Assembly: GCA_900470095.1 (NCBI GenBank)
Contig: UBZM01000015.1
Span: 1-55,707, forward strand
DNA: 55,707 nucleotides
DNA from: Hyphomicrobiales bacterium
GTDB taxonomy: Bacteria; Pseudomonadota; Alphaproteobacteria; Rhizobiales; Beijerinckiaceae
Reading direction: 5' to 3'
Shown here: piece after piece, positions 8,259 to 19,415 of the stretch
Layout of the letters: every line of letters begins with the position of its first letter
Position numbering within the stretch: the stretch's first letter is position 1
Notes under the pieces: generated by a model
The model's database searches: none
Told to the model about the DNA's origin: nothing
Seen by the model: the letters and a program-made list of their open reading frames with translations, nothing else
Made by a program: the position numbers and the translations under genes

Positions 8259-8501
8259 ATGAAAGCCCGCGTCACCGTCACCCTCAAGAACGGCGTGCTC
8301 GATCCGCAGGGCAAGGCGATCGAAGGCGCTCTGAAATCGCTCGGCATCGACGGTGTCGGCTCGGTGCGTCAGGGCAAGGTCTTCGACATCGAGATCACCG
8401 CCGGCGACAAGGCCGCCGCCGAGAGTGCGCTCAAGGATGCCTGCGAGAAGCTGCTCGCCAACACCGTGATCGAGAACTATCGCGTCGAAATCGGAGCGTG
8501 A
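8259..8501 (+). CDS. purS: Phosphoribosylformylglycinamidine synthase subunit PurS
   Basis: 80-residue small subunit that bridges PurL and PurQ in the FGAM synthetase complex. The sequence starts MKARVTVTLKNGVLDPQGKA and contains SVRQGKVFDIE, both typical of PurS. Full family length. It lies four bases upstream of purQ, so the two are clearly translated from one message. purL is not in the window immediately after purQ, where it is often found. The gap upstream has two short direct repeats, GATTCGCCG (8173, 8213) and GAAGCCCTG (8183, 8237), of unknown meaning. Confidence 0.95.
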   Translation: MKARVTVTLKNGVLDPQGKAIEGALKSLGIDGVGSVRQGKVFDIEITAGDKAAAESALKDACEKLLANTVIENYRVEIGA

Positions 8502-8505
8502 GACG

Positions 8506-9201
8506 ATGAAAGCCGCCGTCGTCACTTTCCCCGGATCCAATCGCGAGGGTGATGTCGCCACTGCCCTGCGGCAGGCCGGCGCCACCGTCACCCATGTCTG
8601 GCATGCCGACACGGAGCTTCCGGCCGGCACGGATCTCGTCGTGCTGCCGGGCGGCTTCTCCTATGGCGACTATCTGCGCTGCGGCGCCATCGCCGGCCGA
8701 GCCCACATCATGGATGCAACGCGAGCCCATGCGGCGCGCGGCGGCTATGTGCTCGGCATCTGCAACGGCTTTCAGATCGCCTGCGAAGCGGGGTTGCTCC
8801 CGGGCGTCCTTGCCCGCAATGCCAATCTGAAATTCGTCTGCAAGCGCCAGCATCTCACCGTCGAGCGCGCCGATACCGCCTTCACCCGTGCCTACGCCAA
8901 GGGCCAGGTGATCGATGTCTGCATCGCGCATGGCGAAGGCAACTACATCGCCGATCCCGAGACGCTGGCCCGGCTCGAAGGCGAAGGCCTGGTTGCCTTC
9001 CGCTACGCCGACGCCGATGGTCAGGTCACGGCCGAAGCCAACCCGAATGGCTCGCTGAACGGCATTGCCGGCATCTACTCGCCCGGCTTCAATGTTCTCG
9101 GACTGATGCCGCATCCGGAAAACCTGATCGATTCGCTCACTGGCGGCACCGATGGGCGCGGCATGTTCGAGAGCCTGATCAGCGGCAAGAAGGCAGCCTG
9201 A
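8506..9201 (+). CDS. purQ: Phosphoribosylformylglycinamidine synthase subunit PurQ (glutaminase)
   Basis: 231-residue class I glutamine amidotransferase that releases ammonia for FGAM synthesis by PurL. The nucleophile cysteine is in GICNGFQIACE at about residue 86, and the His-Glu pair is in MPHPEN near residue 204. VVLPGGFSYGDYLR is the PurQ-specific loop. Length is normal. It is the last gene of the purS-purQ pair and reads toward the convergent ccmG, with a short palindrome between them. Confidence 0.96.
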   Translation: MKAAVVTFPGSNREGDVATALRQAGATVTHVWHADTELPAGTDLVVLPGGFSYGDYLRCGAIAGRAHIMDATRAHAARGGYVLGICNGFQIACEAGLLPGVLARNANLKFVCKRQHLTVERADTAFTRAYAKGQVIDVCIAHGEGNYIADPETLARLEGEGLVAFRYADADGQVTAEANPNGSLNGIAGIYSPGFNVLGLMPHPENLIDSLTGGTDGRGMFESLISGKKAA

Positions 9202-9210
9202 CCGGCTTCC

Positions 9211-9242
9211 CCGTCATGCTCGGGTTTGGCTCGGCATGACGG
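9211..9242. repeat. CCGTCATGC palindrome between purQ and ccmG
   Basis: Nine-base perfect arms CCGTCATGC and GCATGACGG with a GC-rich centre. It lies between two convergent genes and belongs to the same broad class as the GTCATGGTCGGG palindrome at 50734. It probably works as a bidirectional terminator. Confidence 0.6.
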
Positions 9243-9268
9243 ACACGACTTTGGCCAGGCGGCCAGGC

Positions 9269-9865
9269 TCACTTCGCCAGCGCAGCCGCCTTCGCCAGCA
9301 GCTTCTGCGCGCTGTTCACATCGAGCGCGCCGACATGCTTGTCGACGATCCGCCCGTCAGGGCCGATCAAGAAGGTTTCCGGTACGCCGTAGACACCCCA
9401 TTCGATTGCGCCACGGCCGGCGCGATCGACGCCCACGGCCGAGTAGGGATTGCCGAGCGCTCCCAGGAAGCGGCGGGCATTCTCGGCTTCGTCCTTGTAG
9501 TTCAGCCCGACCACCGCGACCTTGCCCTGCTTGACCACAGGCGCCTCGGCCATCGCGACAAGATGCGGGTGCTCGACGCGGCAGGGCGCGCACCAGCTCG
9601 CGAAGACATTGACGATGGTGGCCCGCCCCTTGGCCAGGTCGGCCATGGTGAAGGCAGGGACCGGCTGGCCGTCGCGCTGCAACCCTTCGAGCGCGGTCAG
9701 CGCGATCGTCGGAGCCGGCTTGCCGATCAGCGCCGACGGAACCTTGCTGGCATCCCCGCTGAACAGCCCGACCAGGAAGACCAGGGACAGTCCGGCAAAC
9801 AGGATCAGGGGAATCAGGAAAACCAGCGGCGAGCGCCGGCCTGGCGCGCTCTCGACCTCGCTCAC
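9269..9865 (-). CDS. ccmG: Thiol:disulfide interchange protein CcmG/DsbE
   Basis: 198-residue membrane-anchored periplasmic thioredoxin that reduces the haem-binding cysteines of apocytochrome c. It has an N-terminal membrane anchor at about residues 12-33 and the active site WCAPC within NVFASWCAPCRVEHPHL. GVPETFLIGPDG carries the cis-proline region. The start is GTG at 9865, overlapping the last bases of ccmD, which supports both reading frames. It is the last gene of the ccmABCDG operon. Confidence 0.93.
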   Translation of the reverse strand: MSEVESAPGRRSPLVFLIPLILFAGLSLVFLVGLFSGDASKVPSALIGKPAPTIALTALEGLQRDGQPVPAFTMADLAKGRATIVNVFASWCAPCRVEHPHLVAMAEAPVVKQGKVAVVGLNYKDEAENARRFLGALGNPYSAVGVDRAGRGAIEWGVYGVPETFLIGPDGRIVDKHVGALDVNSAQKLLAKAAALAK

Positions 9866-10035
9866 GACAATGCCTTCCCCGAACGGCGGCCGGCGCCGCG
9901 CTGTTCCAGCGCGTCGAGAGCCAGCCTTTGCGCGCGGTGATCGCGCCAGGTCATCAGAATCAATCCACCGAGGATCATCACGACCGACGCATAGGCGGTC
10001 AGGATGTAGCCGGCATGCGGTCCAAACGCGCTCAT
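9862..10035 (-). CDS. ccmD: Haem exporter protein CcmD
   Basis: 57-residue single-span membrane protein. It starts MSAFGPHAGYILTAYASVV and has one hydrophobic helix followed by a basic tail (WRDHRAQRLALDALEQRG), which is the CcmD pattern. It helps release holo-CcmE from the CcmABC complex. Its ATG overlaps the ccmC stop and its stop overlaps the ccmG GTG, so translation is coupled. Confidence 0.88.
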   Translation of the reverse strand: MSAFGPHAGYILTAYASVVMILGGLILMTWRDHRAQRLALDALEQRGAGRRSGKALS

Positions 10036-10790
10036 ATCGCGACCTCCGCCGCCAGCCGGTCCAACCTCTCGGCCTCGAAGATCGTCAACGTCCGGACCCG
10101 ACGGCGCATGATCTCGGCCCGCATCGCGACGAGATGCAGCGCCAGCGCCAGCAACGTGAAGCCGACGGCCAGGATCAGGAGCGGCCAGAGCATGGCGGGA
10201 TGAATGGTCGGCCCGCCGGCGCGGAAGACCGATGCCGGCTGGTGCAGCGTATTCCACCAGTCGACCGAGAACTTGATGATCGGCACATTGACGAAGCCGA
10301 CCAGTGTCAGGATCGCCACCGCCCGCCCGGCACGCGAGGGATCGTCGAGCGTGCGCCACAGCGCCATGATACCGAGATAGATCAGGAAGAGCACGAGCAC
10401 CGAGGTCAGCCGCGCATCCCAGACCCAATAGGTGCCCCACATCGGCTTGCCCCAGAGAGCCCCGGTGATCAGGCAGATCAGCGCGAAGCAGGCGCCGATC
10501 GGCGCTGCCGCCTTCTGCGCAACATCCGCAAGCGGATGGCGCCAGACAAGAGTGCCCAGCGCCGAGACCGCCATCATCGAGTAGAACATCAGCGCGAGCC
10601 AGGCGGCCGGCACATGCACGAACATGATGCGGATGGTCTCGCCCTGCTGGTAATCCGCCGGCGCGACGAAAAAGGCGAGATAGAAGCCGACGGCAAGCAG
10701 CAACGCCGCCGCGCCCACGAACCAGGGCAGCAGCCGGCTCGACAGGCGCATGAAACGCGTCGGGTTCGCCAGTTCGATCAGGCTAGCCAT
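10032..10790 (-). CDS. ccmC: Haem export/attachment protein CcmC
   Basis: 252-residue polytopic membrane protein of the CcmC/CcmF/CcsA haem-handling superfamily. It contains the tryptophan-rich motif WGTYWVWDARLT, which binds haem for transfer to CcmE, plus conserved histidines in FVHVPAAW and NTLHQP. About six membrane segments are visible. ATG at 10790 (MASLIELANP) is preferred to an upstream TTG-type start at 10832, because the extra residues are polar and unlike the family. Its stop overlaps the ccmD start. Confidence 0.94.
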   Translation of the reverse strand: MASLIELANPTRFMRLSSRLLPWFVGAAALLLAVGFYLAFFVAPADYQQGETIRIMFVHVPAAWLALMFYSMMAVSALGTLVWRHPLADVAQKAAAPIGACFALICLITGALWGKPMWGTYWVWDARLTSVLVLFLIYLGIMALWRTLDDPSRAGRAVAILTLVGFVNVPIIKFSVDWWNTLHQPASVFRAGGPTIHPAMLWPLLILAVGFTLLALALHLVAMRAEIMRRRVRTLTIFEAERLDRLAAEVAI

Positions 10791-10879
10791 GCGGCCCTTT
10801 TGCTCTTCATTTGACGAGTGAGGATGTAGCAACCGGCTTCACGCTTCACAATCGCAGCCGATGGCCATGGCGTCGCAGC

Positions 10880-11548
10880 CTAGTCCGCCTGCCGGAGCGC
10901 TGCGGCAGCCGCGATGGTTCCGATCACGAGAGTCGCGAGCGACAAGGCGCACAGGATCAGGAACGGCGTCAGGAAGGGAACCGTGCCGCCAAGCGCGCTG
11001 TTCGAAGCCGAGACGCCGAAGATCAGCACCGGCACGGTCAGCGGCGCGACCAGGATCGGCAGGATCAGGCCGCCGCGTTTGAGGCCGGCCGTCAGTGCTG
11101 CCCCCGTGGCGCCAATGAAGCTCAGCGCTGGCGTCCCGACCAGCAGCGTCCCGGCGACTGGAAGCATCGCCTCGGCCGGCAACGCGACCAGCAGACCAAG
11201 CAGCGGGGCAGCCAGAGCCAGCGGCAGGCCGGTCGTCAGCCAATGCGCCAGCCCCTTGGCCAGCACGGCGAGTTCCAAGGGCAGGGCCGAGGCGCGGATC
11301 AGGTCGAGCGAACCGTCCTCCTCGTCGCCCTGGAACAGCCGGTCGAGCCCGATCAGGGTCGCAAGCAGCGCTCCGAGCCAGAGGATCGCCGGACCGATCC
11401 GCGAGAGCAGATTGAGATCGGGCCCGAGCGCGAAAGGCACCAGCACGACCAGCGTCAGGAAGAACACCAGTGCGAGCTCCCCGCCTCCGCCGGCACGGGC
11501 CGCCAGGGCGAGGTCGCGTTTCAGGATCGCGAGGAACGCTTCGCTCAC
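10880..11548 (-). CDS. ccmB: Haem exporter permease CcmB
   Basis: 222-residue membrane permease of the CcmAB ABC complex that drives release of haem-loaded CcmE. It has about six hydrophobic segments. FQGDEEDGSLDLI and LPLELAVLAKGLAHW are characteristic CcmB loops. The start is GTG at 11548, overlapping the ccmA stop by a few bases. The 89-base gap before ccmC is the largest in the operon and shows no obvious signal. Confidence 0.93.
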   Translation of the reverse strand: MSEAFLAILKRDLALAARAGGGGELALVFFLTLVVLVPFALGPDLNLLSRIGPAILWLGALLATLIGLDRLFQGDEEDGSLDLIRASALPLELAVLAKGLAHWLTTGLPLALAAPLLGLLVALPAEAMLPVAGTLLVGTPALSFIGATGAALTAGLKRGGLILPILVAPLTVPVLIFGVSASNSALGGTVPFLTPFLILCALSLATLVIGTIAAAAALRQAD

Positions 11549-12165
11549 GGCCCGATCCTCATCTCGCGCGCCGCCTCCAGGCCGAGCGGACCATGCGTCG
11601 CAGCCAGAATCGCGCCGCCCGCATCGAGATGGGACTGCATCAGCCCGACCAGCATCCGCTGCGAGGCTGTATCGAGCGCCGAGGCCGGTTCATCGAGCAG
11701 CCAGAGCGGCCGCCGTGAAACCAGCAGCCGCGCCAGCGCGACGCGCCGGCGCTGCCCGGCCGAGAGATAGCCGACCGGCAGCGCCGCGACATGCGGCAGG
11801 CCGATGGCGGCAAGCGCCTCATCGGCGGGGAGCCCGGGCTCGCCGAGGAGTGCCTGGACGAAATCGAGATTCTCGCGCGCTGTCAGCGCCGTTTTCAGTC
11901 CGTCGCGATGACCGACGAGGTGGATCTGCTCCATGAGGGGCGCATCGCCGATGCCCGTGACCCGCAAACGTCCCGCAGCAGGCCGCAACCGCCCGCAGAT
12001 CATCGCGATCAGGCTCGACTTGCCGGCGCCGTTGCGGCCGGTGAGCGCAATCGCCTCCCCGCTCCCGAGCGTGAAGTCCAGGTTCTCGAAGACCAGCCGC
12101 CCGCCCCGGCGGCAAGCCAGGTCTTCGGCGCTCAGCGTGAGTGGGGGGTAGGAAATCTGCGTCAA
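11545..12165 (-). CDS. ccmA: Haem exporter ATP-binding protein CcmA
   Basis: ABC ATPase of about 206 residues. The Walker A motif is GRNGAGKSS, the signature LSAGQRRR and the Walker B segment LWLLDEPAS. Together with CcmB it powers release of holo-CcmE during cytochrome c maturation. I place the start at TTG 12165, which gives the family length. A GTG at 12267 is in frame but would add 34 residues without family character. It is first in the ccmABCDG operon and divergent from acnA; ccmE, ccmF and ccmH are not present here. Confidence 0.88.
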   Translation of the reverse strand: MTQISYPPLTLSAEDLACRRGGRLVFENLDFTLGSGEAIALTGRNGAGKSSLIAMICGRLRPAAGRLRVTGIGDAPLMEQIHLVGHRDGLKTALTARENLDFVQALLGEPGLPADEALAAIGLPHVAALPVGYLSAGQRRRVALARLLVSRRPLWLLDEPASALDTASQRMLVGLMQSHLDAGGAILAATHGPLGLEAAREMRIGP

Positions 12166-12396
12166 GGCCAGGGCATCTTCCCGTGCGTCAGAAGCTGCCA
12201 CGCACGCGTTTCGTTCATGTAGCGGGCTTCTTGGAATTGATCTATAGAACGCTCGGCTACGCCGCACGCCGATCCGGCGCGGGGCTCGGGCACTCCCGGG
12301 GCGGCGCGCGCGTCATGCGCATTAGGCCTTCGATCTGGCCTGCCCGCAAGGGCGACCGAATCGCGACCGCAACCCCTTGATCAGGATTATGCCCGC

Positions 12397-15096
<2,700 letters not shown>

Positions 15097-15145
15097 TCCG
15101 CGCCCTGCCCTGGCTCCGTCTGACGGCGCCGGGGAGATCGACATG

Positions 15146-15173
15146 CAGGGTCGGCCTCTGGCCGGCCCTGTTT
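15146..15173 (+). terminator. acnA intrinsic terminator
   Basis: Eleven-base arms CAGGGTCGGCC and GGCCGGCCCTG (one G-U pair) enclose loop TCT and are followed by TTTCG. It lies 50 bases after the acnA stop and separates it from the acpXL operon. Confidence 0.7.
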
Positions 15174-15317
15174 CGCCTTGCGGCGCCTCCAGTTGTCCTC
15201 GCGCAGGCGTAGGTGTAATGGGGCGTCACAGCCATCCTTGGCGGGGGGCTTGGGGCAGGCGCGCGCCAGCGCGCCCGGATGTCCGCCGCCACAATCCAAG
15301 ACGACGGGAGCACCCGC

Positions 15318-15599
15318 ATGTCCGCCACGTTCGAGACGGTCGCCGGTATCATTTCGGAGACCTGCGATATTCCTCGCGAGAAGATCACGCCCCAGAGCCA
15401 CGCCATCGAAGACCTCGGCATCGACTCGCTGGCTTTCCTCGACATCGCCTTCGCGATCGACAAGGCTTTCGGCATCAAATTGCCGCTCGAGCAGTGGACC
15501 CAGGAGGTCAACGAAGGCAAGGCGCCGGCGGAGCAGTATTTCGTGCTCGAGAACCTGTGCCAGCGCATCGACGACCTCGTCGCGGCCAAGAAGGCCTGA
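15318..15599 (+). CDS. acpXL: Acyl carrier protein AcpXL for very-long-chain fatty acids
   Basis: 93-residue specialised acyl carrier protein. It carries the growing C28-type (omega-1)-hydroxy fatty acid destined for lipid A. The phosphopantetheine serine is Ser37 in [35 protein letters not shown] and [10 protein letters not shown] match rhizobial AcpXL and distinguish it from housekeeping AcpP (about 78 residues). ATG at 15318 gives the family length; an upstream ATG at 15279 would add 13 atypical residues. It heads the lipid A VLCFA gene cluster. Confidence 0.93.
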   Translation: MSATFETVAGIISETCDIPREKITPQSHAIEDLGIDSLAFLDIAFAIDKAFGIKLPLEQWTQEVNEGKAPAEQYFVLENLCQRIDDLVAAKKA

Positions 15600-15745
15600 A
15601 TTTCGCTCGCAGGGCCGCCGCTTCGATGAAATCGCGAGGCGGCCTTGAGACGGACACCCTCTCCCGATAGAGCATGATGCAGCCGAGCCGGGCGATCCCT
15701 CGCCCGCTCGGCGCATCTGTTGCTCGCCACCCGGTCAGGACCCGC

Positions 15746-16207
15746 ATGCGCCTCGAATATTTCGACATGATCGACACGGTCGTGACCTTCGATCCGTCGC
15801 AGAAGCGCATCGCCACACGTTCGACCGTGCCGAGCGCGAGCCCCGTTTTCGAGGGGCATTTCCCCGGCCATCCGCTTGTACCCGGCGTCCTCCTCACCGA
15901 GACCATGGCCCAGGCTTCCGGCTATCTCCTGCTCGCTCTCAACCAGTTGCAGCAGATGCCGTTCCTGATGATGGTGGACAAGGCGCGCTTCCGCACCTTC
16001 GTCGAACCCGATGCGGTGCTGGATGTCAGCGCCGAGCTCGTTCACGAGGGCTCGGGCTACGCCGCCACCAAGGCAAGGATCGCGATCGACGGCAAGCCGA
16101 TCTGCGATGCCGAGCTACGTTTCCGCCTGATGCCGTTCCCGGCCGACATGCGGACGCTGATGGAGCAACGGATCGCGGCGATCGGCCTCGTCCCGGAACG
16201 GAATTGA
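15746..16207 (+). CDS. 3-hydroxyacyl-ACP dehydratase, FabZ-type, of the AcpXL cluster
   Basis: 153-residue hot-dog dehydratase that should remove water from 3-hydroxyacyl-AcpXL during elongation. The catalytic histidine is His38 in GHFPGHP and the partner acidic residue is Glu52 in LLTETMAQ. Start ATG at 15746 (MRLEYFDMID) is preferred to 15674. It follows acpXL by about 145 bases and lies one base from the next gene, so it is coupled to the ketosynthase-like gene. The order acpXL-fabZ-fabF2-fabF1 is the known rhizobial arrangement. Confidence 0.88.
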   Translation: MRLEYFDMIDTVVTFDPSQKRIATRSTVPSASPVFEGHFPGHPLVPGVLLTETMAQASGYLLLALNQLQQMPFLMMVDKARFRTFVEPDAVLDVSAELVHEGSGYAATKARIAIDGKPICDAELRFRLMPFPADMRTLMEQRIAAIGLVPERN

Positions 16208-16208
16208 C

Positions 16209-17339
16209 ATGATGCGTGACGTCGTCATCACCGGCATCGGCCTGGCCTCCAGCCTGGGCGAAGGCATCGAGACGCATGCAGCGGCTCTGGCCTCCTCCGT
16301 CGCACCGATCGTCGATACCGAGAGTTTCGCCCCTTATCCCGTGCACCGGCTGAAGCCGCTCGAACTCGACCGGCAGATTCCGAAGAAATCCGACCAGCGT
16401 CAGATGGAGCCATGGCAACGGCTTGGCGTCTATGCCGCTGGTCTTGCCCTCGATGCTGCCGGCCTGAAGGACGACGCCGAAGCCAAGAGCGAACTCCAGG
16501 TCATTGTCGCGGCCGGTGGTGGCGAACGCGATCATGCCGTCGATTCCGCGATCCTGACCGGCTTGCGCGGTGCAAACCAGCCTGGCGCCTTCCTGAACGA
16601 GCGGTTGATGGGCGACCTGCGCCCGACGCTCTTCCTGGCGCAGCTCTCCAACCTTCTTGCCGGCAATATCGCGATCGTCCACGGCGTCACCGGCGCCTCG
16701 CGCACCTTCATGGGCGAAGAGCAGGCCGGCGTCGACGCCATCCGTACAGCCCATGCCCGCGTCGCCTCCAGCCAGGCAGAAATCATGCTGGTGGGTGGCG
16801 CCTATAATGCCGAGCGTCGCGACATGCTGCTGCTGCTCGAGGCCGGAGGCTATTTGCGCAAGGGTGATTTCGCACCCGTCTTCGAACGGCAGGATGTGCC
16901 GGGACTGATCACCGGCAGCGCCGCAGCGTTCCTCGTCCTCGAATCGACCGAGCGCGCCAAGGCCCGTGGCGCGAAGGTGCTTGCCGGCCTCAGCCATGTC
17001 GCGGCTGACCGCGCGCGCCGCAGCGAACAGGGTGCGGTCGAGGCCTCGTTGCGCAAGCTTGTTGCCGGTTTCGGCACGGTGTCGTCCTCAGCCCTCGTCA
17101 TCTCGGCGGCGACCGGCGCGGCCGGCGTCACCAGCGAAGAGGCATCGGCCATCGCCAGCCTGCCCGCGGCCAAGCGCGTTGCGGCGGGCGATCTCGTTGG
17201 CCACAGCCTCGAGGCTGCATTCCCCATTTCGGTTGCCCTTGCCGCCATCGCTCTCGCCAACGACCAGGCAAGCGAAGCGATCGTGACCGGCGCCGGCCAT
17301 TGGCGCGGAGAAGGCGCGGCGCGCCTCGTGAAAGCGTGA
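16209..17339 (+). CDS. Ketosynthase-like protein (FabF2XL type) lacking catalytic residues
   Basis: 376-residue thiolase-fold protein related to beta-ketoacyl-ACP synthases but shorter than FabF (about 410-425). It contains no cysteine anywhere. The nucleophile position in HGVTGASRTFMGEE aligns with Ser164, and the HGTxT histidine motif is missing, while the last GH motif (LVGHSLEAA) remains. It therefore cannot condense acyl chains by the normal mechanism. By position it equals rhizobial fabF2XL. I infer a partner role for the active FabF next to it, similar in logic to chain-length factors of type II polyketide synthases. Confidence 0.85.
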   Translation: MMRDVVITGIGLASSLGEGIETHAAALASSVAPIVDTESFAPYPVHRLKPLELDRQIPKKSDQRQMEPWQRLGVYAAGLALDAAGLKDDAEAKSELQVIVAAGGGERDHAVDSAILTGLRGANQPGAFLNERLMGDLRPTLFLAQLSNLLAGNIAIVHGVTGASRTFMGEEQAGVDAIRTAHARVASSQAEIMLVGGAYNAERRDMLLLLEAGGYLRKGDFAPVFERQDVPGLITGSAAAFLVLESTERAKARGAKVLAGLSHVAADRARRSEQGAVEASLRKLVAGFGTVSSSALVISAATGAAGVTSEEASAIASLPAAKRVAAGDLVGHSLEAAFPISVALAAIALANDQASEAIVTGAGHWRGEGAARLVKA

Positions 17340-17349
17340 GGACATCGCC

Positions 17350-18633
17350 ATGAGCGCACAGCATCGCGACTCCAAGGGCCGCCCCGTCGTCGCCGTCACC
17401 GGATTGGGTGTCGTCACCTCGCTCGGCCAGGGCAAGCAGACCAACTGGGAGGCGCTGACCGCCGGGCGCTCGGGCATCCACCGCATCGAGCGCTTTCCGA
17501 TCGACGGGCTGCGCACGACCATCGCCGGCACGGTCGATTTCCTTTTCGATGCACCTTTCACGGCGCCTGAGCTCTCCGAGAAGCTCGCGACGCTCGCCGC
17601 GGAGGAAGCCGTGAGCCAGAGCGGTCTCGGCTCGGACGGTGATTTTCCCGGCGAGCTCTTCATGGCCGTCCCTCCCGTCGAGATGGAATGGCCCCAGAAG
17701 CAGGAACTGGCGCAGGCCATCGACGGCGACGTCGATTATGATGGTTTGCTGCGCGCCGCCGCCACGCACAAACACAAGCCGATGCATGAGCTCTTCCTGT
17801 TCGGAGGCGTCGCTGATCACATCGCCGACCGATTTGGCACCAAGGGTTCTCCGATCTCGCTCTCGACGGCTTGCTCCTCCGGCGCAACCGCCATCCAGAT
17901 GGGCGTGGAGGCGATCCGGCGCGGCGAGACGAGCGCGGCGCTGTGCGTCGGCACTGACGGCTCGGTGCATGCCGAGGCGCTGATCCGCTTCTCCCTGCTC
18001 TCGGCATTGTCGACCCAGAACGAGCCGCCGGAAGGCGCATCCAAGCCGTTTTCCAAGAACCGCGACGGTTTCGTCATGGGCGAAGGGGCCGGGGCGCTGG
18101 TTCTCGAGGATTACGACCATGCCCTGGCGCGGGGCGCGACCATCCTCGGCATCGTCGCAGGTTGCGGCGAGCGCGGCGACGGCTTCCACCGCACGCGTTC
18201 GAGCCCGGACGGCAAGCCCGCGATCCTCGCCATGCAGGATGCTCTCGCCGATGCCGGACTGACGCCGGACGATGTCGACTACATCAACGCGCATGGCACC
18301 TCGACGCCCGAAAATGACAAGATGGAGGCGATGAGCTGCTCCGCCGTCTTCGGCGAGCGCATGGCGCGCCTGCCGATCTCCTCGAACAAGTCGATGATCG
18401 GCCATACGCTCACGGCCGCCGGTGCAGTCGAGGCGGTGATCTCGCTCCTGACCATCGCCAATGGCCGCATCCCGCCGACGATCAACTACAATCAGCCCGA
18501 CGCTGCCATTGCACTCGATGTCGTGCCGAATACGGCGCGCGACGCCAAAGTCAGGACCGTCATTTCCAATTCCTTCGGTTTCGGCGGGCAGAATACCTGT
18601 CTCGTGCTGACCGCCCCCCCGGAGCCGGCATGA
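17350..18633 (+). CDS. Beta-ketoacyl-ACP synthase (FabF1XL type)
   Basis: 427-residue KAS II-type condensing enzyme with the full catalytic triad: Cys175 in STACSSGA, His315 in NAHGTSTPEN and His352 in NKSMIGHTLTAAG. It is expected to extend acyl chains on AcpXL toward C26-C28. It begins ten bases after the cysteine-free paralogue and its stop overlaps the next gene's ATG by four bases, indicating tight co-translation. Housekeeping fabF would normally lie beside acpP and fabG, so this copy is assigned to VLCFA synthesis by context. Confidence 0.93.
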   Translation: MSAQHRDSKGRPVVAVTGLGVVTSLGQGKQTNWEALTAGRSGIHRIERFPIDGLRTTIAGTVDFLFDAPFTAPELSEKLATLAAEEAVSQSGLGSDGDFPGELFMAVPPVEMEWPQKQELAQAIDGDVDYDGLLRAAATHKHKPMHELFLFGGVADHIADRFGTKGSPISLSTACSSGATAIQMGVEAIRRGETSAALCVGTDGSVHAEALIRFSLLSALSTQNEPPEGASKPFSKNRDGFVMGEGAGALVLEDYDHALARGATILGIVAGCGERGDGFHRTRSSPDGKPAILAMQDALADAGLTPDDVDYINAHGTSTPENDKMEAMSCSAVFGERMARLPISSNKSMIGHTLTAAGAVEAVISLLTIANGRIPPTINYNQPDAAIALDVVPNTARDAKVRTVISNSFGFGGQNTCLVLTAPPEPA

Positions 18634-19376
18634 CCCGCATTCTCGTCACCGGCGGCGCCAAGGGCGTTGGCGCCGAGATCGTGCGCGCGCTCGCAGCCGC
18701 AGGCCATGATGTCGATTTCACCTATCGGTCATCGGCCGATCAGGCGCTGGCGCTGGCAGCCGAGATCGGGGCGGCGCATCCCGGCCAGGCCGTTCGCGCT
18801 CTGCCGCTCGATCTCACCGACAAGCGCGCCCTGGACACATTCTGCGAGGCGGTCGAGGGCGACAGCTATTTCGGCTTCGTCCACAATGCCGGACAACCCT
18901 ATGACTCGCTTGCAGCGATGATGGTGCAGGACAAGGCCGAAGCGATCATGCAGGTCAATTTCTGGGCCTTCACGCGTCTTGCCAAGAGCCTGATGCGCGG
19001 CATGCTCCGCGCCCGCAGCGGACGCATCGTCGCGATCGGATCCGTGGCCGCGCTGCGCGGCAACCCGGGCAACGCCGCCTATGCCGCCTCGAAGGGCGCG
19101 CTGATTTCCTACGCCAACACACTGGCCGTCGAAACCGGCAAGCGCGGCGTCACCGTCAACGTGATCGCGCCGGGCTTCATCGATACCGACATGATGGCAC
19201 CCTACGCCGCCTATCGGGAAAAGATGGAAAGCCAGATCCCGGCCGGCCGCTTCGCGAAGCCCGAGGAGATCGCCGGGCTCGCCGCCTTCCTGATGAGCCC
19301 CCCGGCCGGCTATATCACCGGCACCGTCCTGCCGATCGATGGTGGCCTGACGGCACAGCTCGGCGTGCATCGCTGA
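18630..19376 (+). CDS. SDR-family oxidoreductase, likely 3-oxoacyl-ACP reductase of the VLCFA cluster
   Basis: 248-residue short-chain dehydrogenase with the nucleotide-binding motif TGGAKGVG near the N-terminus, NAG in FVHNAGQPY, a serine in IGSVAALRG and the YxxxK pair in YAASKGAL. The C-terminal FLMSPPAGYITGTVLPIDGG is typical of FabG. The ATG overlaps the fabF1 stop by four bases. In this position it plausibly reduces 3-oxoacyl-AcpXL, filling a step that the classic five-gene rhizobial set leaves to another locus. Substrate specificity is inferred. Confidence 0.85.
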   Translation: MTRILVTGGAKGVGAEIVRALAAAGHDVDFTYRSSADQALALAAEIGAAHPGQAVRALPLDLTDKRALDTFCEAVEGDSYFGFVHNAGQPYDSLAAMMVQDKAEAIMQVNFWAFTRLAKSLMRGMLRARSGRIVAIGSVAALRGNPGNAAYAASKGALISYANTLAVETGKRGVTVNVIAPGFIDTDMMAPYAAYREKMESQIPAGRFAKPEEIAGLAAFLMSPPAGYITGTVLPIDGGLTAQLGVHR

Positions 19377-19415
19377 GCGCGCTCGGCCGGCAGATGTGTA
19401 TTTGAAAGGCTCGAC

